DNA from: Phalacrocorax aristotelis
Taxonomy: Eukaryota; Chordata; Aves; Suliformes; Phalacrocoracidae
Assembly (NCBI RefSeq): GCF_949628215.1
Contig: NC_134282.1
Span: 21,122,723 to 21,186,722, forward strand
Length of the DNA: 64,000 nt
Reading direction: 5' to 3'
Numbering within the stretch: position 1 is the first letter of the stretch; the number at the start of each line of letters is the position of its first letter. The translations under genes were made by a program, and so were the position numbers. Shown piece after piece: positions 36,641 through 64,000 of the stretch. The notes under the pieces are model-generated. The model was not told the DNA's origin and searched no databases. It was given only the letters and a program-made list of their open reading frames with translations.

Positions 36641-39471
36641 AAAGGGCAGCATCCTTTCACCAGCAGCGCATGTCGTAGCCAGTTAAACCATAGGACAGCA
36701 CATGGAGATTCATTCCCTTGTTTAATTTAACTGTGAATATTTAGACTAATGCAAGAGGAAAGGTGTCAGGGTAACGTAAAAATTGATTTTTCTTTTTTTA
36801 ATCAGGTTTTCCATTTCCCACTGAACCAGGAGGCTGCTGCAGTCCAGCAGCATTGGCTATGCACAGATCCTGAAACTAGAGGCTGAGGACAGCAAGCCTT
36901 TGCTTCCACTGCAGGTACTTCCTAAATGGGGTCCTTCCTCGCCACCCAAATTAGCAGTGGGCCCACCCTTCCACAAGGCCCAGCAAAGGCAGGGTGGGGT
37001 ACACACCTCCGCAGCACCCCAGGCACGGTCTGCTCCAGGCATCAGTCACCTCCAGGCTCACCATTCTGGGATTTTAGAAAAACTTACCTAGAAATCTCTG
37101 CCAGTCAAGACTTACAGAGAGCAGCATGCCTCCTTTGCAACCAATCCATTGTATCTACATCCAATATAGTCCAAATTTTGTAAAATAATTAACAAGGACA
37201 AAACATCAGTTATGGAAAAGACCACACCAGAAGGATCTGATCGGTGCATGGTACAATGAAAAGTTACTGGCAGAAAATAAAGCTGACAGAATTAAATGGA
37301 AAAATGAGTTAAAAGCAAGTATCCCTTTGTACCGCTGGGAAAAAAATTGAGGGAGAGTCCCAGATCTCATTTATTTATGAAGACACTATGAAAATTACTG
37401 CAAAACATATTATCAATGGCCTATCAATTAATGTAAACAGAAGCAAATGCGAAACAAGCAGATCCTGGCTATTAGAGAACATGCGAGGGCACAGAAACTT
37501 TTCTGCATGCTCAATGGAAACACCATAACTGCGTTTGGAAGAACAACTAAATTTGAGCAAACCGAAGTTGGGCTATGCAGAGCCCACAGCAGCTCCTCGG
37601 GTTTAGGATGTAAAGGCAGCCAGCCCTGGGGAAGCACACGCCATCAGCAACACAAGAAACCCATCACCTGCCATTCCTGGAAAACATCACCTAATCCATT
37701 ATTAGACAATGGGAGAATAACTACATGGGAGTTGTTTTCAAATAAGTATTCATTGAGTTTGTCAAGCCTTCAAACCAACAAAAACAGGTCTCTGAAAGAT
37801 TAGTACATTTTGGTCACAACATCCTTGTTGTGACCTTGGTGAGATATAAAGCAGTTAGGCTGAAACCACTGCTGTCCGAGCAGCCAGACTGACCACAGGC
37901 TGCCTCTCAGAAGCCACGAGCCCCCAGCAGCTCTGCTGCTCCGTGCCAAGCAGGGACAACCCAAAATCTTCTGGCCCTAAATATTGAACCTTCCTGCCCT
38001 GTTGCAGTTGACCCACACAGCATTTGCTTGGGCATATCAGTGAGCGTGAGCGCATACACATGTGTAAATATCCTAGTGGAGTTGCACTAAATCACAAATT
38101 TATCAGCCTATTCTGATACAGAAATTATTCTTTAAAATCTACCTTCTCCCCCTCCCCCCCCTTTTATGGCTTTGATGCAACTTTGGCAAGGAGGAGGAGG
38201 AAAGAGGATGTGGTACTGGGTAGGCCAGATTGCTCATTGGCATTTTCAGTTTTCCTGATAATTTTGTTACACTACTTTATCTGGAACAGACCAAGTTGTG
38301 ACTTGCAACAAAATAAAGCAAAACCGTTTCATTTCCAAGAAGCTTGGCAGTAATGCCCAGTAAACATGGGCAAGATGCAGAGAAGCGAACTTATGAGACA
38401 AAATTCTTAATGAGTTTTAACAACTAGTTTCCTTACAGCTTGTTAAGTATCCACAACCTTCCTCCTACATCAAATAATGGAAAGTATCCCTTCCAAGTCA
38501 TTCTTAAATCTTATTAATTATACACTTAAGCTTTAAAAACAACCATAGATACATATGGTACCAGGAACATATCAAAAATAGTGAGTTTGCAGCAAGATCC
38601 TTCATGTAAATCTCATTTAGAAAAAACTGAACTGCATCTGATCAGGGTCATTAAGGTAAATCTCTAAGGCAAAGTTTGTATTCATCAGCTAACCATCCAG
38701 GACTTTTTACCAGGTTAGGATACAGTGAATTTTATGGGCATTTAATACAATAGACTCTCTCTTTTACTATTAATATTTTCATATTTCAAAATGATGCTAT
38801 ATTCTCCCTCACCCTTTTTAGGGGCCTGAAGCAGCAGAAACTCTATGGAAATATAATGATCTATAATGCCATTTCAGAGGGATTAAAGGACACTATCCAC
38901 CAGGCCTGTTGCCAAACACAGTTATTTTAACTGCACATCAGTGGAAAGCCACATGAACTTTTCCATTAAAACCATTTACGTTATACAAGTTGTCTCTCAA
39001 TTACCTGGAAATAATTAAAAAAAAAAATTAAAAAAGCATTCATTTTAGGAAAAAAAACCCATGGCAACTAAACATACACTTATAATAAGTGGGAAAGGGC
39101 ATATCAGAATACGTGCATATTCAGATACTAGGGATTACAATGTGGCACGTGGCTTTTTCCTGCTCTTGCACTTGGCAGCGCTGCATAACCCTGAATTCTA
39201 GAGTAAAGCATCTTTTTTGATGTACGTGCACAGAATATTCCATTATAGGCAGCTGTTCCACTCTTTCAGGTAGGTGTGTTCACAGCCAACATAACCCACC
39301 TACCCCAACAGGAAAATGACATTTGCTTTTCTACCAGGCAGCCATTTGGAGATGCCCATCCACGACCACACGCAGACACAAGTGGTCCAACTCTCAGCCG
39401 TGTGCAAAGGCTGCAAGGTCTTTACGTTAGGGAGACAGGCAGTTAAAGCTAAGCAGGAATGAAATGCTGAA
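36641..39471. other. Non-coding DNA between the CpG island and the second CR1
   Basis: I see no gene. Sequence returns to ordinary A/T-rich composition. Open frames (longest 118 residues, 37447-37803 plus) lack domains and have overlapping counterparts on the other strand. Confidence 0.55.
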
Positions 39472-41463
39472 ATCATGGAAACATAGAACAGTTTGGGTTG
39501 GAAGGGACCTTAAAGATTATCCTGTTCCAACCCCCCTGCCATGGGCAGGAACACCTTCCAGTAGACCAGGTTGTTCAAATCCTCATCCTACCTGGCCTTG
39601 AATACTTCCAGGGATGGGGCATCCACAGCTTCTCGGGGCAACCTGTTCCAGTGCCTCACCACCCTCATAATGAATTTCTTCCCTATATCTAACCTAAAGC
39701 TACTCTTTCTGTTTAAAGCTATTACCCCTTGTTCCATCACTACATGCCCTGTAAAAAGTCTGTCTCCAGCTTTCTTGTAGGTCCCCTTCAAGTACTGGAA
39801 GGCTGCTATAAGGTGTCCCCGCAGACTTCTCTTCTCCAGGCTGAACCACCCCAGCGCTCTCAGCCCATCTTCATAAGAGAGGTGCTCCAGCCCTCGGATC
39901 ACCTTCATGGCCTGCCCTGTGGACTCACCCCAACAGGTCAGTGTCCTTCTTATGTTGGGGGTCCCAGAGCTGAACACAGTAGTCCAGGTGGGGTCTCATA
40001 GCAAAGTAGAGGGGGAGAATCACCTCTCTCGACCTGCTGGTCACACTTCTTTTCAAAAACCCCAGGATACGGTTGGTCTTCTGGCCTGCGAGCGCACATT
40101 GCCGGGTGATGTTGAGCACCTCATCAACCAACACCCCAAGTCCTTCTCCTCATGGATGCTCTTAATCCATTCTCTGCCCAGCCTGTTTTTGCTTGGGATT
40201 GCCCTGACCCATGTGCAGGACCTTGGCCTTACTGAACTTCACGAGGTCCACACGGGCCCACCTCTCAAGCCTGTCAAGGTCCCTCTGGATGGCATCCCTT
40301 CCCTCAGGTGTCAACTGCACCACACTTCTTGGTGTTGTCAGCCAACTTGCTGAGGGTGCGCTCAACCCTGCTGTCCGCACTAACAAAGATGTTAGTGCTG
40401 GTCCCAATACTGACCCCTGAGGAACACCACTCATCACTGGTGTCCCCTTGGACATCAAGCTGTTGACTGCAACTCTGAGTGCAACCACCCAGCCAGTTCC
40501 TTATCCACCGAGTGGTCCGTCTGCCAAAGCCATGTCCCTCCAATTTAGAGACAAGGACGTTGTGGGGGACAGTGTCAAATGCTTTGTACAAGTCCAGCTA
40601 TATGGCAGCGGTTGCTCTTCCCTTACACACCAACATTGTAACCCTGTTGTAGGTGGTCACCAAATTTGTCAGGCACAATTTGTCCTTAGTGAAGCCTTTT
40701 TGGCTGTCACCAATCACCTTATTTTCCCTGTGCCTTATAGCATAGATTCCAGGAGGATGTGCTTCGTGGTCTTGCCAGACAGAGTTGAGGCTCATGGGCC
40801 TGTTATTCCCTGGGTCTTTTTTTTCTCTTTTCAAAAATGGGAGTTAGGTTTCCCCTTGTCCACTCAGTGAGAACTTCACTGGACTCCCACAACTTCTCAG
40901 ATATGATGGACAGTGGCTTAGCAACTTCATCTGCCAGTTCCCTCAAGACCCGTGAATACATCTCATCAGACCCCATGGACTTGTGCACCTTCATGTTCCT
41001 TAGATGGTCTCGAACCTGATCTTCTCCTACAGTAGGCAGTTCTTCATTCTCCCAGTCCCTGCCTTTGCCTTCTGCAACTTGGGTGACGTAGCTTGAGCAC
41101 TTGCTGGTGAAGACCGACACAAAAAAGGTCATTGAGCACCTCAGCCTTCTCCATATCCCAGCCTCTACTTCTGGAGAGGGCCCACATTTTCCCTTGTCTT
41201 CCTTTATTCCCTGATGTATCTATAGAAGCTTTCCTTGTTGCCCTTGACATCCCTGGCCAGATTTAATTCTATCACGGTTTCAATTCAAGGTATCAGATTT
41301 AATTATATCTTTAGCTTTACTAACCTGATCCCTGGCTGCTCAGACAATTTGTCAGTATTTCTCCCAGGCTACTTGTCCTTGCGTTCACCTTCTGTAGACT
41401 TCGTCTTTGAGTTTGTCCAGGAGCTCCTCAATCATCCTTGCAGGCCTGGCATTTTTGCCTGAC
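39472..41463 (-). mobile_element. CR1 LINE, about 2 kb, antisense, multiply frameshifted
   Basis: The 3' tip is at the plus-strand AGAACAGTTTGGGTTGGAAG. Minus-strand peptides of the CR1 second open frame then follow rightward in order. The C-terminal region is [21 protein letters not shown] (39588-39977), followed by LPLYFAMRPHLDYCVQLWDPQ (39925-40134). The palm is [13 protein letters not shown] (40162-40488) with KAFDTVPHN at 40304-40591. The fingers region is NNRPMSLNSV (40598-40834), and the reverse-transcriptase N-terminal segment is 40803-41132. The catalytic FADD box reads LADN, so two of its four positions have changed. At least five frame breaks are seen. The 3' tip differs from that of the copy at 3329, so the two belong to different subfamilies. 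The 5' part, including most of the endonuclease, is missing. Confidence 0.93.
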
Positions 41464-43800
41464 ATCCTTGGTTTAAACAAATATATAATGAAATCTGGGA
41501 TTCATCTTAGATAGCTACTTGCTGAAAGTTAGAGGTGACTGTTTATTTTAATACTTAGTAGCTTCAGCAGAGAAAACATTTATGAATTCTGAAATTTGAG
41601 CTACCTGCACCTGCTGTCCTACCATCCACAGCAGCTGGATCCCACCTGGACAGGCAGGGGCACACACCCCCCCCCCCAACTTCTGGCCCAGAAGTTCAGC
41701 TTTGGTTAACCATGTGCAACAGCTATCCCTCCTGGGAACATTTAGTACTTCCCAATTTTCACTGGCACCTCAGGAGGCAGGTAAATACTATCCAACTCTC
41801 TCATCCCAAAGAAGTATTTCTACCACTGGCTCTGCCAGCACAAAGAAAAGGCATGTTTATCATCTGCTCCCCCAGCTTGCCAAGTGCAGACAAATCCCTT
41901 TCATTCACATGATTTCTAGGGGAAAAGCAGTGGTAATTTTCCACACCATTCGCCTTTCATCTGCTCTCACCTGCAAGAGAACTTTTAAAACAGGAGGGCC
42001 AGCAGACTCCCTCACCTGGTTACAGCTGGCCCCGCCACCCAGCTGCAGCCCCTGCTCAGTGAAGAGTGGGACCATTTCTGAGCCAGTACCATGCGATGGC
42101 ATGTAAGAACAGGTACAGCTGCAGAAGTGTAGCACAGGCATTGTTCTTGGTTTAACTTGTATTGCCAAGATAGGAATTGTATATACACAGAAATATTAAA
42201 AGACTTTCAAGAAATATTATTCCCAAGTATTAAATTTAAAAAATAAAAACCCCACTCACTTTTTCAGCTGTTGGGGTACTCCCTTTCCCTGCTGTCTCCA
42301 TTAGGTTTTCCTGGTGTAGACAACAATAACAACTCAGGACTTCAATGTTTTTATTCATAATTTTGTTGTATCTATTATTTTGGATCCTATGCCTCTCTAA
42401 TGGCTTCTTAACATCATATGTTCTGAGAACTAAGGCTCTTAAAATAGTTACGTTTATCCTTTCTGAAATTAGTTGCTGTAATACATTACCTACTGTAACA
42501 GTTCAGAACTTGTTTACTTCTATTTTATTAAAGAGCCCCCTAAAAGCATTTTAACAGCTGTGGATGCCTAAGGTGTGGGGGGAACACACACACCCCCCAC
42601 CCCACCCCCCCAAAAAAAAAAGTCAATTGAAGTATGTCATCTTATCCTGAATGAATCTGAAGTTAAAAGTTTTCAGTCTGAAAAAAACAGTATTTTTGAA
42701 GGAAAGAAAACAAACAACTACGTGAATGTAACTGAAGATCAGGAGGAAGCTGGAGCCTTCTCATGGCTGATTAAAGGGATAAAGATCGGCTAAGCAGCAG
42801 GGAAGGTTTGACATTTGGCCAGCACTTACAACCCTAGGCATCTGGGGAACCTGTAAACAAAGACCCAAACTAAAAGAAGAAAGAGGCATCTCCTGAGATG
42901 CCTCCAGGTTGGATGGTTACCAGCAATGGTTTGTGAGCTTGTAATCAAAGCCTTAAATTTAAGTCCTCCAGATCTAACAGCTCTTTGGGATCTGACCCTT
43001 CAAGCCCACAAACCTAAGGAAAACTAAACACCAAATATAAGTCCTAGTACACCTGGATAGTAAAAAAAGTCAGGAGCTCACAGCTTTATATAACGTTTTC
43101 CCATAGCCAGTGCCCTTGAAAAAGGGTAAATGGCAGACCACATGCAAATAAAATCGACAAAGCAGGACTGTAACTTTCTTGTAGTGGAAAACCAGGCTAA
43201 CCTGATAAGCAGCGTTCCTGCATTCGTCTTGAAACAGTCTCATTTATTTTGAATATTTGACAAGACTTGAAATTATAGTTTCACAAGTCATGAGCTGGCT
43301 GAAGTCCCACTATGTCAGGTATCACTCCTGCTCCCGAATTAGCAAGCCTTGCACATAAGGGTAATTACTACCCAGTCCAGATACATAAACTCACTACCAA
43401 CAATATTAACATACAGAAAATACATCAGCAGTATCTGTATAGCACAAATGGCTGAGCAGTCAACCAGAACATTCACTACCTGCAAAGCACAAGGCTATTA
43501 ACATAGAAAACCGTCAAGATACCAAAGATGAGCAACGCAGGGACGGAGCCTGTTGCAAAAGGTTACCAGCAACATGATGCAGAGCAGAACAAAAAGGACA
43601 TGCCTGCCATCAAAGAGGTTTCCCTGGCAATGCAACACTTTGAACGATCCTAACCCACTGCCCTACTTTAACAGCCACGTACTCAACTAAAGGGATTTAA
43701 ATTCACTAATTTACAATTGTAAATTTTCTAGGCTCAGAGAGATAAAAATGAAATGTCACTTTAAAAACTGGACACATGGGGCCTGATTTGTGAAATTAAT
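41464..43800. other. Intergenic DNA between the second CR1 and the ACSL3 3' end
   Basis: No gene was recognised. It contains a C9 run near 41670 and a C-rich/A10 low-complexity block at 42585-42621. The open frames are short and unremarkable. It is the region just past the inferred ACSL3 polyadenylation site. Confidence 0.5.
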
Positions 43801-43806
43801 TTTATT
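43801..43806 (-). terminator. Candidate distal ACSL3 polyadenylation signal AATAAA
   Basis: The gene-strand context is ACAAATAAAATTAATTTCAC, then a downstream ATGTGTCC element. It is the strongest signal-plus-downstream pair I saw in this interval. Confidence 0.4.
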
Positions 43807-44940
43807 TGTGAAACATGATATCCAATTACAAATAAATAATTCATACAGTATAACTCAGGATATACAACATTCAGGCAGTTCATAGTAACAACCAAGATCA
43901 CATTGAAAATGAGTTTACATTAAATAACCAATTACAATAACATACAACTGGTCGTTCAATTAATTTTCAGCCTGGTCCAAGGTGTATGCAAGTTGAAGAT
44001 TTTTTCCTCTTACAAGTAAAGAAACAGATATACACAATTTTATACCAAGTCCAAAGAAGTTAATACATCACATGAATAAAAATTTAAAATGCTGCATTGC
44101 ATCGCCTAAATGTAGTTTTAGTACAGAATAAAAGCTTGTGAATTTTACCAGGATTAAGGTCATTGCAAAGGAGTCATGTCCTATAGCAATTTCTGCATAA
44201 ACTTACAAGCTTTACAGGTCATTTTTAATGAATGGGTTCAATTCCATACCCTTCTCTGTAACCTATCTATAAAACACCAGTAGGACGTAGGTATGCACTA
44301 TGTTCTTAGTTTCAGTTGCATGTTGCTTTTTGCTTTCATTTCAGCAAAATATTTTACTGCTATGATACTTGAGGTTTGGTCCTGCTTGTGTGTAAACTGC
44401 AGTAGCAGCAGCATCAGTAAACTTGCAAGGTCTTTTCTGACACGTAATTTTTACATTTCCTAACCTACTCCAGAAACGCCATTCTCTGCAAGGAACACTT
44501 ATGATGTCTACATTGAATTTAGCCTGAATATTTGAAATATTTTCAAATAACTGTAGGAATTTAAAGATTCACAGCATCCTTTGAATTTCTTGCTCATTTT
44601 TTATAATGAAATATGTACATTTTCATAACAGAATAAGTAGTTACAATTTCCAATGATTCAGAGTCCTGGGAAGTTTAGATTTACAAAAGGTTTGCTAAAA
44701 ATTCCCCCCTTTTGGGGCCTGTCAGGTGAGGTATATGCCCCTTGTTCTCAGTTTGAACTTAGAAAGACTGTTTAATGTTACAGCTCTTTCCATTACAAAA
44801 TTCCCCATGGGATGGAGACTGTTACTTCCAACATGCACTTTTCCTAATTTATTCTACAGCTGTCTGCAGCCTTTGGGACATGAGCAATACATTCCAGCAG
44901 GTGCTTTTGTTCTTCAAGTTACATTGGGCATGGGCAGACA

Positions 44941-45020
44941 TACACACACACACAAAAGAAAAAAACCCCACCCACAAGAAAAAAAACCCACCCCACAACC
45001 CAAAAAAAGCCACCACAAAA
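44941..45020. repeat. (AC)n passing into an A/C-rich low-complexity tract
   Basis: A short (AC)n run is followed by alternating A-runs and CCCACCC blocks for about 60 bases. It is simple low-complexity sequence inside the presumed ACSL3 3'UTR. Confidence 0.85.
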
Positions 45021-47074
45021 AGGGGCGAGAGACCAGGTAAATTCCTGGCTGGCATGTAGCACACCTACGCAGGGTCTCAAAGCACAGGGTGAGAACATGG
45101 TGGCAGCCAAAACTATCTGACAGGCACAGCAGTCTACAGGACTAAGACTGCCCTACGTTTGAACAGCAACGGTGACTTACCATCCCCTTACAGGCCAGGC
45201 CAGTTAATGAGAAGCGTGGGCACCCATGGGACAGGTGGCCTCCACGGGACGCAGAAGTACTCAGAATCTAGCAGTATTAAAGTCTGTCTTTTGTTATAAA
45301 TCAGAAGAATTAATAGTCAAAAAATATTTCAAGCCCATACAAATATTTTTAAAATCTATCTTCAATGCTGAGGCTAAAATTAATGAACTGATTTATTTTC
45401 ACAGTCTGTAGAAGAAATAAATGTCCACAATGGATCTGATGTCTAAAGGAGGAGGAACTAGATATCAACATCCATTTTAAATACAAAAAAAACTGAACTG
45501 TAAAATCAAACGCACAGTTAGACTGCAACCCAATCTTGTGACCAGATTAGAAGAAAAATTAAAACTACTACTTCCAAATCATTTTAGAAATTTCATTTAT
45601 GCTATTTATGCCGAAGGTATTTAAACACTTAGCAGAATAAAATACTAACTTCAGGTTTCTTCTGAATTAACCAAAAGCAGATTTAAGAAATCTGCTGCAC
45701 AATGCACCAAAGTGATATACATAGTACTTCGGCAATTTATTAGTTTTCTTTAGAAATCACATCCAAAAAATTGAACAATATACATCCTGTGCTGAGTGCA
45801 AAGTATTTAAGAACCTGTTGATGGAGCACAGATACATATTTAAGTATTAGCAATGTCTAATATGTGGTGTGAAACTTCCCTACAGGCTTGGCAATTTCCA
45901 CATTTGGATTTCTTCAGCCGTTTTCCAACATTAGTCTTACCTCTATCTGCCAGGTTTTAATTTATGATCTAGATATCTGAAGGCATTAATCTCAAATGTG
46001 GTTCTGATTTCTTTTTGTTGCTTATATTTCCATTTGACTAGTTACACCAAAATTCACTAAATGGTAACAGGTTTTCAGAGACAGCAGCAGAGGAAATCCT
46101 GGAATAGCACGAGAGATGGTAATGTAACAAAATACAGCACAAACTTTCTCATCATTTCATCAAAACTAAAGTACAGGTACAAAACTAAAGTACTTGATAA
46201 CTTTCGACTCCTGTGAAGCTGCTTTCTATAATCAATGGTAAGTGTTAATTTTAGTGATGTTTTTGATTTTTTTTAAATGTGAATTTGTATATCAAACATT
46301 TCCCAGAACTCGCATGTCACAAATGCTAACAGCAGGAACTCCCTCCCCCAAACAAAGCTTATGCCATTCACCATTGCCATATACTATAGTAGGGTACTAA
46401 GTGAGCATCAAGACCTTGATTTTTAGTACAAGTAAATGATACACGAGAGAATAATCTCCATATTAAAGCCATTTTAATATTTGCTCCATCACAAAGTTGA
46501 CTGATGTATGCCTTTTCAGTCTCATGTAACCTGATTAAAATATTCTTTCTAGAAGTATCTTGAAAATAAAATTCACATCTGAAACACGTCTAAACACTCA
46601 CTGAAGAAAAGATCCCCCATAGCTCTTCAAACAATATTCACATATCTATAGTAAAACAGAAGTTGAGACGCCTTCCCAAAGTAAGAATTGGGTGTAACAA
46701 ACCAAGCAACGTAAGTAACTCTGGCTGACAAACACTTCAAATATCTGTTTTTAAAGCAAAAAATGCTAAACATAACAACACAGAATTAAAGGGAGATTTT
46801 TAATGGCACAAAGGGCAGCTAGGCACTGTGTGAGCTGAGAACATAACTGTCATTATGACTTTAAAAATCCCCCCAGTAAGATTTGGGTTGCAGCTAGGAC
46901 AGAACAGGGGTCTTGCCAGACTTTCAGAAACAATGAAAGAGCAAACCCAGTGTAATGTCCAAACCTAGCGAGAAAAGACAAAAGTTGTTACAGTCCCTCT
47001 GCTAAAAGGACACTGTCAAACACAAAGCGTTAAGTGAAATTAATGCTGAGAGTTCTTATTAGCTCTACACAATT

Positions 47075-47113
47075 CTGGATGGAATCTACTGGATGGAACC
47101 TACTGGATGGAAC
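47075..47113. repeat. Tandem 14-bp repeat, about 2.8 units
   Basis: Units are CTGGATGGAATCTA, CTGGATGGAACCTA and CTGGATGGAAC. The second differs from the first at one base and the third is partial. It lies within the presumed ACSL3 3'UTR, about 760 bases past the stop. Confidence 0.9.
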
Positions 47114-47877
47114 GGTCACGAGCTGTTTAAGAAAGGAGTTCTCTATTTGAGAGATTATTCTTAGGTTTAACTTCTGCTGTGTTAATAACATATTTTGTAT
47201 TAAACAAGTTTTACTAACACCTGCAAGAGTACCTGCCTTTATGCAGAGCTGTGCCATGACCTTCTTTTCATTTTCAGATAAAAATAAAAGTAACCATTAG
47301 GCACATACTGAAGGTATATTACACAAGCTAGAATGTCAAACATTTTCTCCCTCAGATTTACATGGAAAAATAGCACAGCAGCAAATAACCTGGTCCCCTG
47401 CCCAATAAAGATCTCGTTACAAGCATTTTCAATGTGCATGACATCCCAACATCAATACCTTATCATCTTTAAATAATTAGGTTAAAAAAGGCCCCAGTAT
47501 AACCATTTCTTATATAGCCAAGTTTTCGCTATATACATCCAATTTTTAAAGATACAAATAAAACATTATACAGGATTTATAAATGTTTAAAAACTTGAGG
47601 CTTCAGAATCATGGCTTCCTACAAAGACTTGGGAAATCCATGGACTGACAAGGTAGCAGAGAAAACTGGAAAAAAGGAGACAGACACAAGTTTGCTGCCG
47701 TAACATTTTACTAAACTTGCCAGTCATCATGGTGATGTTACCAGAAATAACATTTTAAGCTGCAAATGAGGAATGGTTGTTTTCTGTGTTCATCTCAAGT
47801 GTTGAGAGAGGCAATTCAAGTATTTCCTATTTGATCCAAGCTCATTGTAGCAAAGTGGTGCAGAAAAAAAAAAAGAA

Positions 47878-64000
<16,123 letters not shown>

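Larger units (their letters stand above)
43801..47877 (-). other. ACSL3: Probable ACSL3 3' untranslated region
   Basis: On the gene strand there is no open frame after the ACSL3 stop for 4 kb. The best polyadenylation context is AATAAA at 43801-43806, followed about 40 bases on by a GU-containing CCCATGTGTCC. Nearer AATAAA candidates lie at about 45391 and 45737, so shorter isoforms are possible. The segment contains a 14-base minisatellite (47075-47113), a directly repeated 14-mer (46161-46174 and 46180-46193) and an A/C-rich tract (44941-45020). The full 4 kb length is inferred and longer than I would have guessed. Confidence 0.4.

Noticed and set aside
44941-45020. Pro/Thr/Lys-rich open frames over the A/C-rich tract
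   Set aside because: They are simple translation of low-complexity repeat, with no conserved start or splice context.

Overview
This is vertebrate nuclear DNA, most likely from a bird. The evidence is the spliced animal gene structure, two long antisense CR1 LINE copies of the kind that dominate avian genomes, a short avian-type solo retroviral LTR, and the gene order ACSL3-KCNE4, which is conserved in amniotes as I recall it. I see no bacterial or organellar features. Most of the window is non-coding.

Layout. Bases 1-12.8 kb are intergenic, with a 250 bp solo LTR (1736-1985, perfect 6 bp target duplication) and a 5'-truncated CR1 (about 3329-4520). KCNE4, a single-transmembrane potassium-channel beta subunit, has a complete coding region on the minus strand (14726-15214) in one exon, followed by a probable 1.9 kb 3'UTR that holds two copies of an old foldback repeat. 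From 15.2 to 43.8 kb there is no recognisable protein-coding gene. This stretch holds further foldback and MIR-like relics, an orphan CpG island (about 36065-36640) with G-runs and a G-quadruplex motif, and a second broken CR1 (about 39472-41463). From 43.8 kb to the right edge lies the 3' part of ACSL3 on the minus strand: a probable 4 kb 3'UTR, then eleven coding exons (47878-63042) whose GT-AG boundaries and codon phases all join, giving the last 500 residues of the enzyme. The N-terminal exons lie beyond 64 kb.

Function. ACSL3 activates long-chain fatty acids to acyl-CoA at the endoplasmic reticulum and lipid droplets. KCNE4 inhibits or modulates voltage-gated K+ channels. They are transcribed in the same direction, with ACSL3 upstream, but nothing in the sequence ties their functions together.

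The most unusual observation is a 282-base stop-free stretch (57407-57688) inside an ACSL3 intron. It has splice-like borders and codon phase 1 at both ends, so it would insert 94 residues in frame between two canonical exons. I do not recognise the peptide. The family of foldback repeats (four copies, two of them in the KCNE4 3'UTR) and the orphan CpG island are the next most interesting items.
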